DNA of 64,000 nucleotides from Lachnospiraceae bacterium. GTDB lineage: Bacteria > Bacillota > Clostridia > Lachnospirales > Lachnospiraceae. The DNA is taken from contig JABZIV010000001.1 of the NCBI GenBank assembly GCA_015258095.1, positions 1-64,000 on the forward strand, in the 5' to 3' direction. The number at the start of each line of letters is the position of its first letter. The first letter of the stretch is position 1. Under the pieces are notes generated by a model, which ran no database searches, had not been told where the DNA came from, and saw only the letters and a program-made list of their open reading frames with translations. Positions 42,348 to 50,845 of the stretch are shown one piece after another. A program made the translations under genes and the position numbers.

Positions 42348-42389
42348 GAGCGGAGAAAGAGGATAGCGCCTCTTTCTCCGCTCCTTTTT
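42348..42389 (+). terminator. Strong bidirectional terminator
   Basis: 15-bp arms GAGCGGAGAAAGAGG / CCTCTTTCTCCGCTC with a 6-nt loop. CTTTTT follows on the plus strand and a run of A precedes it (T on the minus strand). It separates flavodoxin from the convergent DUF488 gene. Confidence 0.9.
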
Positions 42390-42428
42390 CAAAGAGTGTG
42401 TCCTACGAAGGTGTCTGCAACTGCTTCT

Positions 42429-42791
42429 TTACATTTTTTCTTCCAGCCATTCTTTTAAGACGGTAGCCTGATTCAGTTTTTCTTCTTTCGCACCGAAAAG
42501 AAGAGTGACATTGTCTTTTGTAAGCTGTTCTTTCACGGTCTTAATAAAATCGTCTTTGTCGGGATTCTTCTCGAGCTCCTCCCGATACTGTTCCCGAAAC
42601 TTCGGATAAAGCGCTTCTTCGTGGTTGAACCACTTTCGGAGATAGGTAGAGGGGCTGATGTCTTTCGCCCAAAGGTCGATTGCCGCACGCTCCTTCGAGA
42701 TGCCTCTCGGCCAGAGCCGATCTGTTAAGATACGAAAGCCGTCTGTATCCGCATTTTCCGCATAAATTCGCTTTGTCTGTAATTGATACAT
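42429..42791 (-). CDS. DUF488 family protein (YeaO-like)
   Basis: 120 aa. DUF488 marks: RILTDRLWPRGISKERAAIDLWAKDISPS, RKWFNHE, FREQYREEL, TLLFGAKEEKLNQA. Family members are small proteins often near MarR regulators or redox genes; no verified activity. AAGGAAGTTCAAG precedes the ATG. Confidence 0.88.
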   Translation of the reverse strand: MYQLQTKRIYAENADTDGFRILTDRLWPRGISKERAAIDLWAKDISPSTYLRKWFNHEEALYPKFREQYREELEKNPDKDDFIKTVKEQLTKDNVTLLFGAKEEKLNQATVLKEWLEEKM

Positions 42792-42873
42792 CTTGAACTT
42801 CCTTTCTTTCAGGTGTATTGCAGGCAGGATGGGGAAGAACGGTCATCCTAAAAGGGAGCAATACGATAAAAAG

Positions 42874-42907
42874 TATGCGCATTAAAATAAATATTTTAAT
42901 GCGCATA
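42874..42907. promoter_or_regulatory. Large palindrome upstream of DUF488
   Basis: 15-bp perfect arms TATGCGCATTAAAAT and its complement with AAAT in the middle. Each arm contains ATGCGCAT, itself self-complementary, so two identical palindromic boxes lie 24 bp centre to centre. Located 83 bases before the DUF488 start. Likely a tandem operator or a very strong hairpin. Confidence 0.6.
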
Positions 42908-43036
42908 TAAATATACCATATAGATTGTATTTTTTACAGCACAATCCCTCTCCAAAGAAAAGAAAAGATTTTTATACATCAGAAATTATTTTTCCCATCG
43001 AGAAAGGATGGCATTCCTTAGAAAACGGTGTTTTCC

Positions 43037-44680
43037 TTAAGCGGTTTCCGGGAAGAAGTGCTTGATATCGTCTTCTACAGTGCCGATACCGGCAATGCCG
43101 AAGTTCTCTACCAGAACCTTTGCCACATTTGGAGAAAGGAAGGCGGGAAGAGTCGGTCCGAGGTGAATGTTCTTTACGCCAAGATAGAGAAGGGCAAGAA
43201 GAACGATTACCGCTTTCTGCTCATACCAGGCAATATTGTAGGCAAGCGGAAGCTTGTTCACATCATCCAGTCCGAATATTTCCTTCAGTTTCAGGGCGAT
43301 GAGTGCCAGAGAGTAGGAGTCGTTACACTGTCCTGCATCAAGCACTCTGGGAATACCGCCGATATCGCCGAGATTCAGCTTGTTGTACTTATACTTGGCA
43401 CATCCCGCGGTTAAGATGACGGCATCCTTCGGCAGGGCTTTCGCAAACTCGGTATAGTACTCTCTCTTCTTCTGTCTTCCATCACAACCTGCCATGACGA
43501 TGAACTTCTTGATGGCACCGGACTTTACTGCCTCCACAACCTTATCGGCGAGGGCAAATACCTGCTCATGGGCGAATCCGCCTACGATCGTACCGCTTTC
43601 GATTTCTTTAGGCGCGGGGCAGGTCTTCGCCTGGGCGATGATGCCGGAGAAATCTTTGATTTCACCGTATTTACCTTCGATATGCTTGCATCCCGGGTAT
43701 CCTGCGGAGCCGGTTGTCCAGAGTCTGTCCTTATAGCTGTCCTTCGGCGGTACGATGCAGTTTGTGGTCATGAGGATCGGACCGTTGAACGGTTCGAACT
43801 CTTCCTTCTGCTTCCACCATGCATTTCCATAGTTTCCGGCGAAGTGCTTGTACTTCTTAAAGAACGGATAGTAGTGTGCCGGAAGCATCTCGGAGTGGGT
43901 ATAGACATCCACACCGCTTCCTTCGGTCTGGTCGAGAAGCATTTCCAGATCTTTCAAGTCGTGTCCGGAAACCAGAATTCCCGGGTTCTTCCGCACACCG
44001 ATGTCTACGGTAGTGATTTCCGGATTGCCGTAAGCTGTGGTATTTGCCTTATCGAGAAGAGCCATGCCTTCTACACCGGCTTTACCGGTCTCAAGGGTCA
44101 GCTTTACCAGGTCGTCTACGGAAAGGCTGTCATCCAGTGTTGCGGCAAGCGCCTTCTGAATGAAAGCGTCTACATCGGCATCATCCTGTAAAAGGGCATT
44201 TGCGTGCTTGGAATAGGCTGCGAGCCCTTTTAAACCGTAGGTAATCAGCTCTCTTAAAGAGCGGATATCCTCATTCTCTGTGGAGAGTACACCGATGGAC
44301 TGGGCAAAGATAGCATAGTCATCCGGGGAAACAGCTACGGTTGCGGCTTTTGGCAGTGTTGCCGAGTCGGAAAGTTCCTTCCGCAAAGAATCGCGAAGCG
44401 CGAAGGTCTCGGTAATATTCTTTATAATGGCATCTTTATCGAAGTTTGCATTCGTGATGGTGATGAAAAGATTCATCGTTACTTTGTGGTTTACTTCCTT
44501 CGATACTTCCTTGCCTTCTTCTCTTAACTTTTCAGCGACCGCGGAAAGTCCCTTCGTGGCATAAATCAAAAGGTCCTGCATTGCTGCCACATCCGGCTTC
44601 TTTCCACAAACACCCGATACGGTACAACCTGTGCAGTTCGCTGTCTCCTGGCACTGAAAACAAAACATCTTATTCTCCAT
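43037..44680 (-). CDS. hcp: Hydroxylamine reductase / hybrid cluster protein
   Basis: 547 aa. Hcp reduces hydroxylamine in vitro and acts as NO reductase / nitrosylase in bacteria. The N-terminal iron-sulfur motif C-x2-C-x8-C-x5-C is intact (CFQCQETANCTGC and GVCGK). Family segments DVYTHSEMLPAHYYPFFKKY, CPGGAPKEI-type CPAPKEIESGT, TAGCAKYKYNKLNLGDIGGIPRVLDAGQCNDSYS carry the hybrid-cluster ligands. Length fits the anaerobe form. GGAGGGAAAA precedes the ATG. Divergent from the HcpR-like regulator, sharing a palindromic operator. The shadow frames opposite are not genes. Confidence 0.95.
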   Translation of the reverse strand: MENKMFCFQCQETANCTGCTVSGVCGKKPDVAAMQDLLIYATKGLSAVAEKLREEGKEVSKEVNHKVTMNLFITITNANFDKDAIIKNITETFALRDSLRKELSDSATLPKAATVAVSPDDYAIFAQSIGVLSTENEDIRSLRELITYGLKGLAAYSKHANALLQDDADVDAFIQKALAATLDDSLSVDDLVKLTLETGKAGVEGMALLDKANTTAYGNPEITTVDIGVRKNPGILVSGHDLKDLEMLLDQTEGSGVDVYTHSEMLPAHYYPFFKKYKHFAGNYGNAWWKQKEEFEPFNGPILMTTNCIVPPKDSYKDRLWTTGSAGYPGCKHIEGKYGEIKDFSGIIAQAKTCPAPKEIESGTIVGGFAHEQVFALADKVVEAVKSGAIKKFIVMAGCDGRQKKREYYTEFAKALPKDAVILTAGCAKYKYNKLNLGDIGGIPRVLDAGQCNDSYSLALIALKLKEIFGLDDVNKLPLAYNIAWYEQKAVIVLLALLYLGVKNIHLGPTLPAFLSPNVAKVLVENFGIAGIGTVEDDIKHFFPETA

Positions 44681-44780
44681 TTTTCCCTCCTAAGAAAATC
44701 ATGACGGAACCAAAGTGTATTTAGGCGTTGTGCGCTTCTTTCCTTTCTCTGCTCTATACGCACCGCGCTGAATCGTATTC

Positions 44781-44827
44781 ATTCTGCCTGAACGCAAGAA
44801 AAAATTTTGTTGCACTCGCAACAAAAT
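44781..44827. promoter_or_regulatory. HcpR-type operator between hcp and its regulator
   Basis: The best palindrome of the three: 10-bp arms ATTTTGTTGC and its complement with 4 bp between, 44804-44827, centre 44815.5. For hcp (minus strand) a -10 box CAGAAT lies at 44781-44786, starting 29.5 bp from the centre, class II geometry. In the regulator direction a weaker TACACT is at 44833-44838. Confidence 0.75.
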
Positions 44828-44871
44828 AAACCTACACTATGCATAAAGAAAAAACAATTTCAGGAGGAAAG

Positions 44872-45612
44872 ATGGCAGGAGAAAGAAATGCCTGTTGTAG
44901 CGCCTGCTTGAGCGAGGCGACGCACAGAAAGGCACTGGACAGGGAGGAAGTACTTCGTTACTCCGACATGGAGATTTTTAAAGGAATCGAAAAGGAGAAT
45001 CTGAACGCACTGCTCTACTGTATGAAGAGTTATGTTCGCTCTTATAAGAAAGGAGAAATCATACATCTCGAGGAAAATCATGAAAAGCACGTCGGTGTGG
45101 TTCTCAGCGGCAGCATTCACATGATTAAGACGGATGTCTGGGGAAAGGAAACGCTGCTCACCTATATGAGTGAGGGGGAAATCTTCGGGGAAACGTTCGG
45201 CGGAAAGGTGAGCGGGGAGGAGTATATCACTTTTCTTTCCGCAACAAAGACGGAAGTTCTCTTTCTCTCTTTTGAGAAGGCGATTCATGTTTGCAAGAAT
45301 CAGTGCAGTTTTCACTTTCGTTTGATTGAGAATCTCTTTGACTTAATCAGTAAGAAAAACATCCAGCTGATGGAGAAGATTGAGGTGACTTCCCGCAGTA
45401 CCCTCCGGGAGAAGATTCTGGCGTATCTTTCTTTGCAGGCGCAGAAGCAGAAATCGAAGTATATCGAGCTCGGCTTGAGTCGGACGGACATGGCGCAGTT
45501 TCTTTGTACGAACCGTTCCGCGATGACCAGGGAACTCTCGGCACTGCGGGAGGAAGGCGTGATAGACTTTGACCGTAATACGTTTATTTTGAAAATGCAC
45601 GCGGAAGTATAA
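44872..45612 (+). CDS. hcpR: Crp/Fnr family regulator, HcpR-like
   Basis: 246 aa. An N-terminal Cys cluster (NACCSACLSEATH) precedes the cyclic-nucleotide-type beta barrel (KKGEIIHLEENHEKHVGVVLSGSIHM, GEIFGETFGG), a dimer helix, and a winged HTH (LSRTDMAQFLCTNRSAMTRELSALREEGVIDF). It is the natural reader of the three TGTTGC-N4-GCAACA palindromes because it is divergent from hcp at the strongest of them. HcpR-type proteins sense NO, sometimes with haem or Fe-S. Which cofactor applies here is unknown. GGAGGAAAG precedes the ATG; an upstream in-frame start lacks such a site. Confidence 0.82.
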   Translation: MAGERNACCSACLSEATHRKALDREEVLRYSDMEIFKGIEKENLNALLYCMKSYVRSYKKGEIIHLEENHEKHVGVVLSGSIHMIKTDVWGKETLLTYMSEGEIFGETFGGKVSGEEYITFLSATKTEVLFLSFEKAIHVCKNQCSFHFRLIENLFDLISKKNIQLMEKIEVTSRSTLREKILAYLSLQAQKQKSKYIELGLSRTDMAQFLCTNRSAMTRELSALREEGVIDFDRNTFILKMHAEV

Positions 45613-45617
45613 AAAAC

Positions 45618-45661
45618 GACCATAAGAAAGGAGAACTTCATCTCTTTTCTTATGGTCATTT
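45618..45661 (+). terminator. Terminator of the regulator gene
   Basis: GACCATAAGAAA pairs with TTTCTTATGGTC, with an inner GAGA/TCTC, followed by ATTT. The rest of 45662-45798 shows nothing. Confidence 0.75.
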
Positions 45662-45798
45662 AAGTGATAACCCGTAAAGATTCGTAACAAATAGCTGTTC
45701 ACCGGATGTGATTTATAAAAATACTCTATACCTTGTTTCAGTATACCATATTGCAAGAAAAAAAACAGTGAAAAAAGGATAAACTGCCGGAAAGAGGA

Positions 45799-46362
45799 CT
45801 AGGAAAGGTATTTTTTTTCCAGGCGCTCCAGTGCAGCGAGGTAATGTGCCTGAACACCCTTTTCTTCCTGCTCTTTCTCGAAGGCTTCGCTCTTTTCGTC
45901 GATAGCCTGAAAGTCCTCCGCACTGAGGCTTCTTTCTGCAAAGGGGTAAACCACGCTGTTTTCCTTTTCGATGTGGAGTTGCAGAAGGTGGGCATACGCC
46001 ATCGCATAGGAAAGGATGTCCAGTTTCAGCTCGGGAAGGGGGTTCTTTTGGTATTCGTTTAAGGCGGTTTCCAAAGAAAGAATATCCGCTCTACCGAGGT
46101 CATGCTCCACGAGCATACCGTGGGTTACCAGCTTGTCTGCGACCGGTCCCATTTTCTCCACCATCACGGGGAAAAGAAACTTTTCTTCCTTTCCGTGGTG
46201 GTGCTTATCCGCATAGTTTCGGATAAAGTCAATCAGAGTCCGAAAGTCTTCGTCGGGAACTTCCGCCCCGTTCATAAGCTGTAAGCAAAGGGCGCGTACA
46301 ACGGCAAGCGCACGATTGATATTGCTGTGATCCTCTTCCATGATGGAAATACTGCTGTGCAT
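45799..46362 (-). CDS. Hemerythrin-domain protein (RIC/YtfE-like C-terminal part)
   Basis: 187-aa four-helix di-iron protein. Iron-binding His/Glu are visible in MEEDHSNI, DKHHHGKEEKFLFP, HGMLVEHD and LQLHIEKENSVVYP. RIC (ScdA/YtfE) proteins repair iron-sulfur centres after NO damage; this gene gives their hemerythrin half, with the Cys-bearing half encoded separately upstream. Ribosome binding site is GAGGATGAACCGTT. Last gene in the HcpR-controlled operon. Ends KKYLS. Confidence 0.85.
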   Translation of the reverse strand: MHSSISIMEEDHSNINRALAVVRALCLQLMNGAEVPDEDFRTLIDFIRNYADKHHHGKEEKFLFPVMVEKMGPVADKLVTHGMLVEHDLGRADILSLETALNEYQKNPLPELKLDILSYAMAYAHLLQLHIEKENSVVYPFAERSLSAEDFQAIDEKSEAFEKEQEEKGVQAHYLAALERLEKKYLS

Positions 46363-46445
46363 AACGGTTCATCCTCTTTCTGTTTCAGTTTCTTTCTGCT
46401 TCCGTTTCGTCCGGTTTCGGAAACCCCTTTTTAGGGAAACGGTCT

Positions 46446-47051
46446 TTACTTGAAAATGCTGTAACGTCCACCGTCGTCTGCTTGAAGATGAAGCGCTGTA
46501 GTGCAGAGCATCCCTTCCATGATTTTCTTCCGAAGACGGTAGTATACCCCGGGGTCTCCGCCCGCTTCAATCCAGAACGGGGCGTGAATGTCTTCTTCCT
46601 GCACCCAGGAAGTACGCTCGGGATCCTGCTCCGTAAGAACATTTACCCGGTCACAGGGCATCCCGTTCAGAAGGGAGTCATCCATCTTTCTGTACGCGTC
46701 ACTCGCATCGGAAGAAGCGTCCAGTGCGTGTTCCTTTCCGAAGTTGTAAGCCACTTCCTCCAAAGCGGAAAGGTGCTTTTCGTCCTCTTTTAAAATGCGG
46801 GTCACGAGAAGCGCGTAACGGGACTCGGCATCCTGTATCCGCTCCTGTAACCATCCGTGAATATTCATAACGTCAATTAATTCATTCAGAGGACGTAATT
46901 CCTTGTTGACGGTTTCTTCCGCCAGTTTTTTATCGGAAAAGACTTTCCAAGAGGACTCTTCGCCGAAGGAAACGATTTCTCGAATCAGCTCTTCCTGTAG
47001 TTGAATCTTGTTGTAGAGCCAGTAGTGAATAGGACCCAGAAAAGCACTCAT
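46446..47051 (-). CDS. Uncharacterised protein of the NO-response operon
   Basis: 201 aa, soluble, no family recognised. N-terminal IHYWLYNKIQLQEELIREIVSF and a central helical part (GWLQERIQDAESRYALLVTRILKEDEKHLSALEE) are followed by MPCDRVNVLTEQDPERTSWVQE, GGDPGVYYRLRKKIMEGMLCT. Two Cys and several His suggest possible metal binding. It overlaps the DUF1858 gene by 4 bases (ATGA), showing close coupling. It sits between the two halves of a split RIC-type system, so a partner role in Fe-S repair or NO sensing is likely but unproven. Confidence 0.7.
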   Translation of the reverse strand: MSAFLGPIHYWLYNKIQLQEELIREIVSFGEESSWKVFSDKKLAEETVNKELRPLNELIDVMNIHGWLQERIQDAESRYALLVTRILKEDEKHLSALEEVAYNFGKEHALDASSDASDAYRKMDDSLLNGMPCDRVNVLTEQDPERTSWVQEEDIHAPFWIEAGGDPGVYYRLRKKIMEGMLCTTALHLQADDGGRYSIFK

Positions 47052-47260
47052 GATGCGGAAACCTCACTCAGTTTTGTGTTCAATGCGGCCAGCACGGCAT
47101 TTGGGTTCAGACCGTGTACCATGCAGGCATCTTCCAAAGACTCCATCTGAGAGCTTGGGCAACCTAAGCAGTGCATCCCTGCTTCCAGTAAGGTGTCAAT
47201 CAACTCCGGATGCTCGTTTACAATCTGTCCTACCAGCATATCGCTTGAAATTTTCTCCAT
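47048..47260 (-). CDS. DUF1858 protein (ScdA_N-like)
   Basis: 70-aa domain with the CxxC motif GMHCLGCPSSQMESLEDACMVHG. DUF1858 is related to the N-terminal Cys domain of ScdA/RIC Fe-S repair proteins. ATG at 47260 follows AGGAGG; earlier in-frame ATGs lie in the leader. First gene of the HcpR-controlled operon, coupled by overlap to the next gene. Confidence 0.88.
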   Translation of the reverse strand: MEKISSDMLVGQIVNEHPELIDTLLEAGMHCLGCPSSQMESLEDACMVHGLNPNAVLAALNTKLSEVSAS

Positions 47261-47361
47261 TTTTAAAGCCTCCTGTTTCTTTTCTTCATGATAGATTTTA
47301 TCTATTGTTTTTACATCAAACCGTGTCTGCCGCTTTTTTCGACACACTGCGATTACACAGC

Positions 47362-47405
47362 AGTATAGCAAATACGGGGGAAAAGTGGTGTTGCTTTTGC
47401 AACAT
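47362..47405 (-). promoter_or_regulatory. HcpR-type operator and promoter of the DUF1858 operon
   Basis: TGTTGC and GCAACA arms (47389-47394, 47399-47404) with TTTT between, centre 47396.5. On the minus strand TATACT (-10) lies at 47362-47367, starting 29.5 bp from the centre: class II geometry. Leader to the start codon is about 100 nt. The rest of the gap to 47681 shows a TATAAT at 47585-47590 for the next gene and two copies of TATCGGGAA near 47450 and 47512. Confidence 0.78.
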
Positions 47406-47681
47406 TTGAATGACGCACGAAGATTCTTTACAGACTGTGCTTCGTTTCCTTATCGGGAACTGTAGAGACTTGGCAGTCTGCGTTTAAAGTCCGGGCGTGC
47501 GTTTTGTTTTCCTATCGGGAAATGGAACGGAGGATATTGGGCAAAATGGGAAAGCTTTGTCTTCTCAGCGCTTCTGTTTTCCTGTATAATGTAAAAAAGT
47601 ATAGAGGGAGAAGCCGGGTTTTTTCATAAAACAGTACAATGACAGGATTCATTTGGAGAAAGGAATAGGAGAGGAGAAAGT

Positions 47682-49013
47682 ATGGCAGTACGGAAGGAAG
47701 AAGTAAAAAAGTTAAACAGAAAACTGATGGACTTTTTGGATCATAGTGTCAATGCATTTTTTGCCGTCGAGAATATGCGGGAAATTCTTCTGAAAGAGGG
47801 GTTCCATCCGCTGTATGAGGGAGAGGACTGGAAGCTGGAGAGCGGGGAGAAGTATTTTGTCACGAGAAATGACTCCGCTTTAATCGCTTTTGTTCTTCCG
47901 AAGAAGCCGATTAAGGGTTTTCAGATGATGGCGAGTCACAGTGATTCTCCGGTCTTTAAAGTGAAGACGGATCCGGAAATCGAAGTAGACAAGGCCTATA
48001 TCCAACTCAATGTGGAGAAGTACGGCGGAATGATTTGTTCTCCGTGGCTGGACAGACCGCTTTCCGTAGCGGGAAGAGTGCTGCTTAGAACATCAAAGGG
48101 CGTAGAAACGAGGCTCCTGAACATCGACCGGGATCTCCTGATCATCCCGAATCTTGCTATCCACATGAATCGGGAAGTCAACGACGGCTATAAGTTCAAT
48201 GCACAGAAGGATATGCTTCCCCTGCTTTCGACGGAGGAAGGGAAGGGCAGTTTCAAGAAGATTGTTGCAGAGGCGCTTTCCGTGAAAGAGGAGTGCATTC
48301 TGGACTGGGATCTCTTCCTTTACAATCGACAGAAAGCGACCTTTTTGGGGGCGGAAGAAGAATTTATCGGAAGTGGAAGACTGGATGATTTGCAGTGTGC
48401 CTTCGCATCCCTCCAGGGCATTCTTTCGGCAAAGCCGAAGGACAGCGTTGCCGTGCATTGTGTCTATGACAATGAAGAAGTGGGAAGCGGAACGAAGCAG
48501 GGAGCGGGATCCACCTTCTTAAAAGACGTGTTACACCGTATCCTTGCCGCGTTTCACGGGGGAGAGGAAGAGTTTATTAAGGCGTTACAGAACAGCTTCC
48601 TGATTTCCGCGGACAATGCGCATGCTGTCCATCCTTCTCACCTCGATAAGGCGGATCCGGTGAACAGACCCTATATGAATCGGGGCATTGTCTTAAAGTA
48701 TAGTGCAAACCAGAAATATACCACGGATGCGGTTTCCGGGGCGGTCTTCAAGAGCTTCTGTGAGAAAGCGAAGGTACCCTTCCAGTGCTTTACGAACCGT
48801 TCCGATATGCTTGGCGGATCGACGCTCGGAAACATCTCGAACAGCCAGGTGGCGCTGAACACCGTGGATATCGGCTTGGCGCAGCTGTCCATGCATTCCC
48901 CCTTTGAGACGGCGGGTGTTCTCGACAGCTATTATCTCGTGGAAGTAGCGAAGCTGTTCTACTCTTCTTCGATTCTCGGAAGAGGAGACGGTAATTTGGA
49001 GATTCGGTTCTAG
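47682..49013 (+). CDS. apeA: M18 family aminopeptidase (aspartyl aminopeptidase type)
   Basis: 443 aa. Zinc-site motifs: MMASHSDSPVFKVK, CVYDNEEVGSGTKQGAGSTFL, ISADNAHAVHP and TNRSDMLGGSTLGN. It removes acidic N-terminal residues from peptides in the cytoplasm. AGGAGAGGAGAAAGT precedes the ATG. Length is usual for the family. Monocistronic; a TATAAT 90 bases upstream may be its -10 box. Confidence 0.92.
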   Translation: MAVRKEEVKKLNRKLMDFLDHSVNAFFAVENMREILLKEGFHPLYEGEDWKLESGEKYFVTRNDSALIAFVLPKKPIKGFQMMASHSDSPVFKVKTDPEIEVDKAYIQLNVEKYGGMICSPWLDRPLSVAGRVLLRTSKGVETRLLNIDRDLLIIPNLAIHMNREVNDGYKFNAQKDMLPLLSTEEGKGSFKKIVAEALSVKEECILDWDLFLYNRQKATFLGAEEEFIGSGRLDDLQCAFASLQGILSAKPKDSVAVHCVYDNEEVGSGTKQGAGSTFLKDVLHRILAAFHGGEEEFIKALQNSFLISADNAHAVHPSHLDKADPVNRPYMNRGIVLKYSANQKYTTDAVSGAVFKSFCEKAKVPFQCFTNRSDMLGGSTLGNISNSQVALNTVDIGLAQLSMHSPFETAGVLDSYYLVEVAKLFYSSSILGRGDGNLEIRF

Positions 49014-49101
49014 GAAAGGAAGAGTGCATAAATAGGAAGGCGATTGCAGGAGATGGCCGTCCTATTTCAACATAGATAAGCTATCAATAGAAGGAGAAAG
49101 T

Positions 49102-50538
49102 ATGGAACAAAAAAAGATAAGTTGGAAGATGCTCGCGTTTATGGCATTTTCTACGGTTTGGGGATTCGGTAATGTAACCAACGGTTTCGTGTGGTTCAAC
49201 GGAATCCAAGTCATTTTCAGCTGGATATTCATGTTTGCCCTGTACTTCGTACCCTATGCCTTGATGGTGGGAGAACTGGGTTCTGCCTTCAAACACCATG
49301 GCGGCGGAGTGAGTTCCTGGATTCGGGAGACGATGGGAACGAAAGTTGCCTATTACGCAGGATGGACGTACTGGGCGTGTCACATCACCTATATCGCCAG
49401 TAAGCCGAGTGGAGGATTGAAAGCGCTCTCCTGGGTGATTTTCCGGGATGCTTCCCTCTATGACAGCCTGCCGAGTATTTATATTCAGCTCATTACCTTT
49501 GCTTTGCTGCTCATCTTCTGCTACGTAGCAAGCAGAGGCCTGAACCCGTTAAAGAAGATGGCAACCCTCGCCGGTACCAGTATGTTTGTGATGTCTCTTC
49601 TTTACATCCTGATGATGTTCGCCGCACCGATTTTGAATCCGAAAGCGGACTACGTCAGCCTGGATTTCAGTTTGAAGAATCTGATTCCGACCTTCAATCT
49701 GAAATATTTCACATCGCTGTCTATCCTTGTCTTTGCGGTGGGCGGTTGTGAGAAGATTTCCCCGTATGTCAATAAAGTCGAGAATCCGAGTAAGGGATTC
49801 CCGAAAGGAATGATCGCGCTTGCCATCATGGTGGTAGTCTGCGCAATGCTCGGAACCATCGCGATGGGAATGATGTTTGATCCGAAGCTCGTCAACGCCT
49901 CCAAAGAAAGTTTCGATTCTTATGCGGCAAACGGCTCCTACTGGGCATTCCAGAAACTGGGAGAGTACTATCATGTGGGAGATGCTTTACTGATTATCTA
50001 TGCCCTCTGTAACGTCATCGGACAGTTCGCCGTACTGATTATCAGTATTGACGCTCCGCTTCGTATGCTTCTCGATAACGAAGACACCAAGCAGTTCATT
50101 CCGAAGGCACTCTTGAAGCAGAATGATGTCGGTTCCTATACGAACGGAATCAAGATGGTGGCGGTTCTTTCCGGGTCCATCATCCTGGCACAGTCTTTCG
50201 TTCCGGGTGCAGCGGCAGTATTAAAGCAGCTTACCAAGCTGAATTCCGTTTGTATGCCGCTTCGTTATCTTTGGGTGTTTGTAGCGTACATTGCCCTTCG
50301 TAAGGGCGGGGAGAAGTTCCAACCGGAGTATCGTTTTGTGAAGAGCAATGCCGTAGCGCTCGGTTTCGGTATCTGGTGCTTCGTGGTCACCGCGCTGTGC
50401 TGCCTGCTCGGAATGCACTCGGACGACCCCTTTACATTCGCACTGAATGTCATTACGCCCCTGGTGCTGACCGCTCTGGGACTCATCCTTCCGTTTATTG
50501 CGAAGCGGGAGAAGAAAGTTGAGGTAAAGGAGAGCTAA
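49102..50538 (+). CDS. APC family amino acid permease
   Basis: 478-aa membrane protein, about twelve helices. The APC signature is seen early (FSTVWGFGNVTNGFVWFNG, GVSSWIRETMGTKVAYYAGWTYW) and in the middle (GCEKISPYVNKVENPSKGFPKG). GadC/glutamate-type permeases are similar; the substrate is unknown. GAAGGAGAAAGT precedes the ATG. It lies after the aminopeptidase, which could supply amino acids. Confidence 0.87.
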   Translation: MEQKKISWKMLAFMAFSTVWGFGNVTNGFVWFNGIQVIFSWIFMFALYFVPYALMVGELGSAFKHHGGGVSSWIRETMGTKVAYYAGWTYWACHITYIASKPSGGLKALSWVIFRDASLYDSLPSIYIQLITFALLLIFCYVASRGLNPLKKMATLAGTSMFVMSLLYILMMFAAPILNPKADYVSLDFSLKNLIPTFNLKYFTSLSILVFAVGGCEKISPYVNKVENPSKGFPKGMIALAIMVVVCAMLGTIAMGMMFDPKLVNASKESFDSYAANGSYWAFQKLGEYYHVGDALLIIYALCNVIGQFAVLIISIDAPLRMLLDNEDTKQFIPKALLKQNDVGSYTNGIKMVAVLSGSIILAQSFVPGAAAVLKQLTKLNSVCMPLRYLWVFVAYIALRKGGEKFQPEYRFVKSNAVALGFGIWCFVVTALCCLLGMHSDDPFTFALNVITPLVLTALGLILPFIAKREKKVEVKES

Positions 50539-50649
50539 ATCGCTAAGAATAAAGATATTCATAAAAAGAGATATGTAATAAAAGAGAGATAAGGAAAAAG
50601 ACATAAAGTAAAAAAGGTATAAAGTAAGAAAGATAGTAAAGTAAAAAAG

Positions 50650-50743
50650 AAAAAGGACTGTAAAAAGGAAAGCTGCTATTTTACTGCTATAGGGCAATTG
50701 CCATAGGGCATAGAGCGGTTTTGCTTTTCTACAGTCCTTTTTT
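50650..50743 (+). terminator. Terminator after the amino acid permease, in an A-rich gap
   Basis: AAAAAGGACTGTA (50650-50662) pairs with TACAGTCCTTTTT (50730-50742). The long loop holds the palindrome GGCAATTGCC and a repeated ATAGGGCA. The rest of 50539-50845 is an A/G-rich stretch with no gene. Confidence 0.7.
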
Positions 50744-50845
50744 CTTGCACTTTCATCAGGGAACTATTTCCGAAAGCGTCTGTTCTATGGTCGAAATTTC
50801 AGGTATAATAAGGCAACAAAACTGCGGCTTGGAAAGGAGTAAGGG

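Noticed and set aside
47443..47520. Two copies of TATCGGGAA and similar flanks as a possible operator pair
   Set aside because: The similarity is short and imperfect, and their placement relative to the next promoter is not telling.
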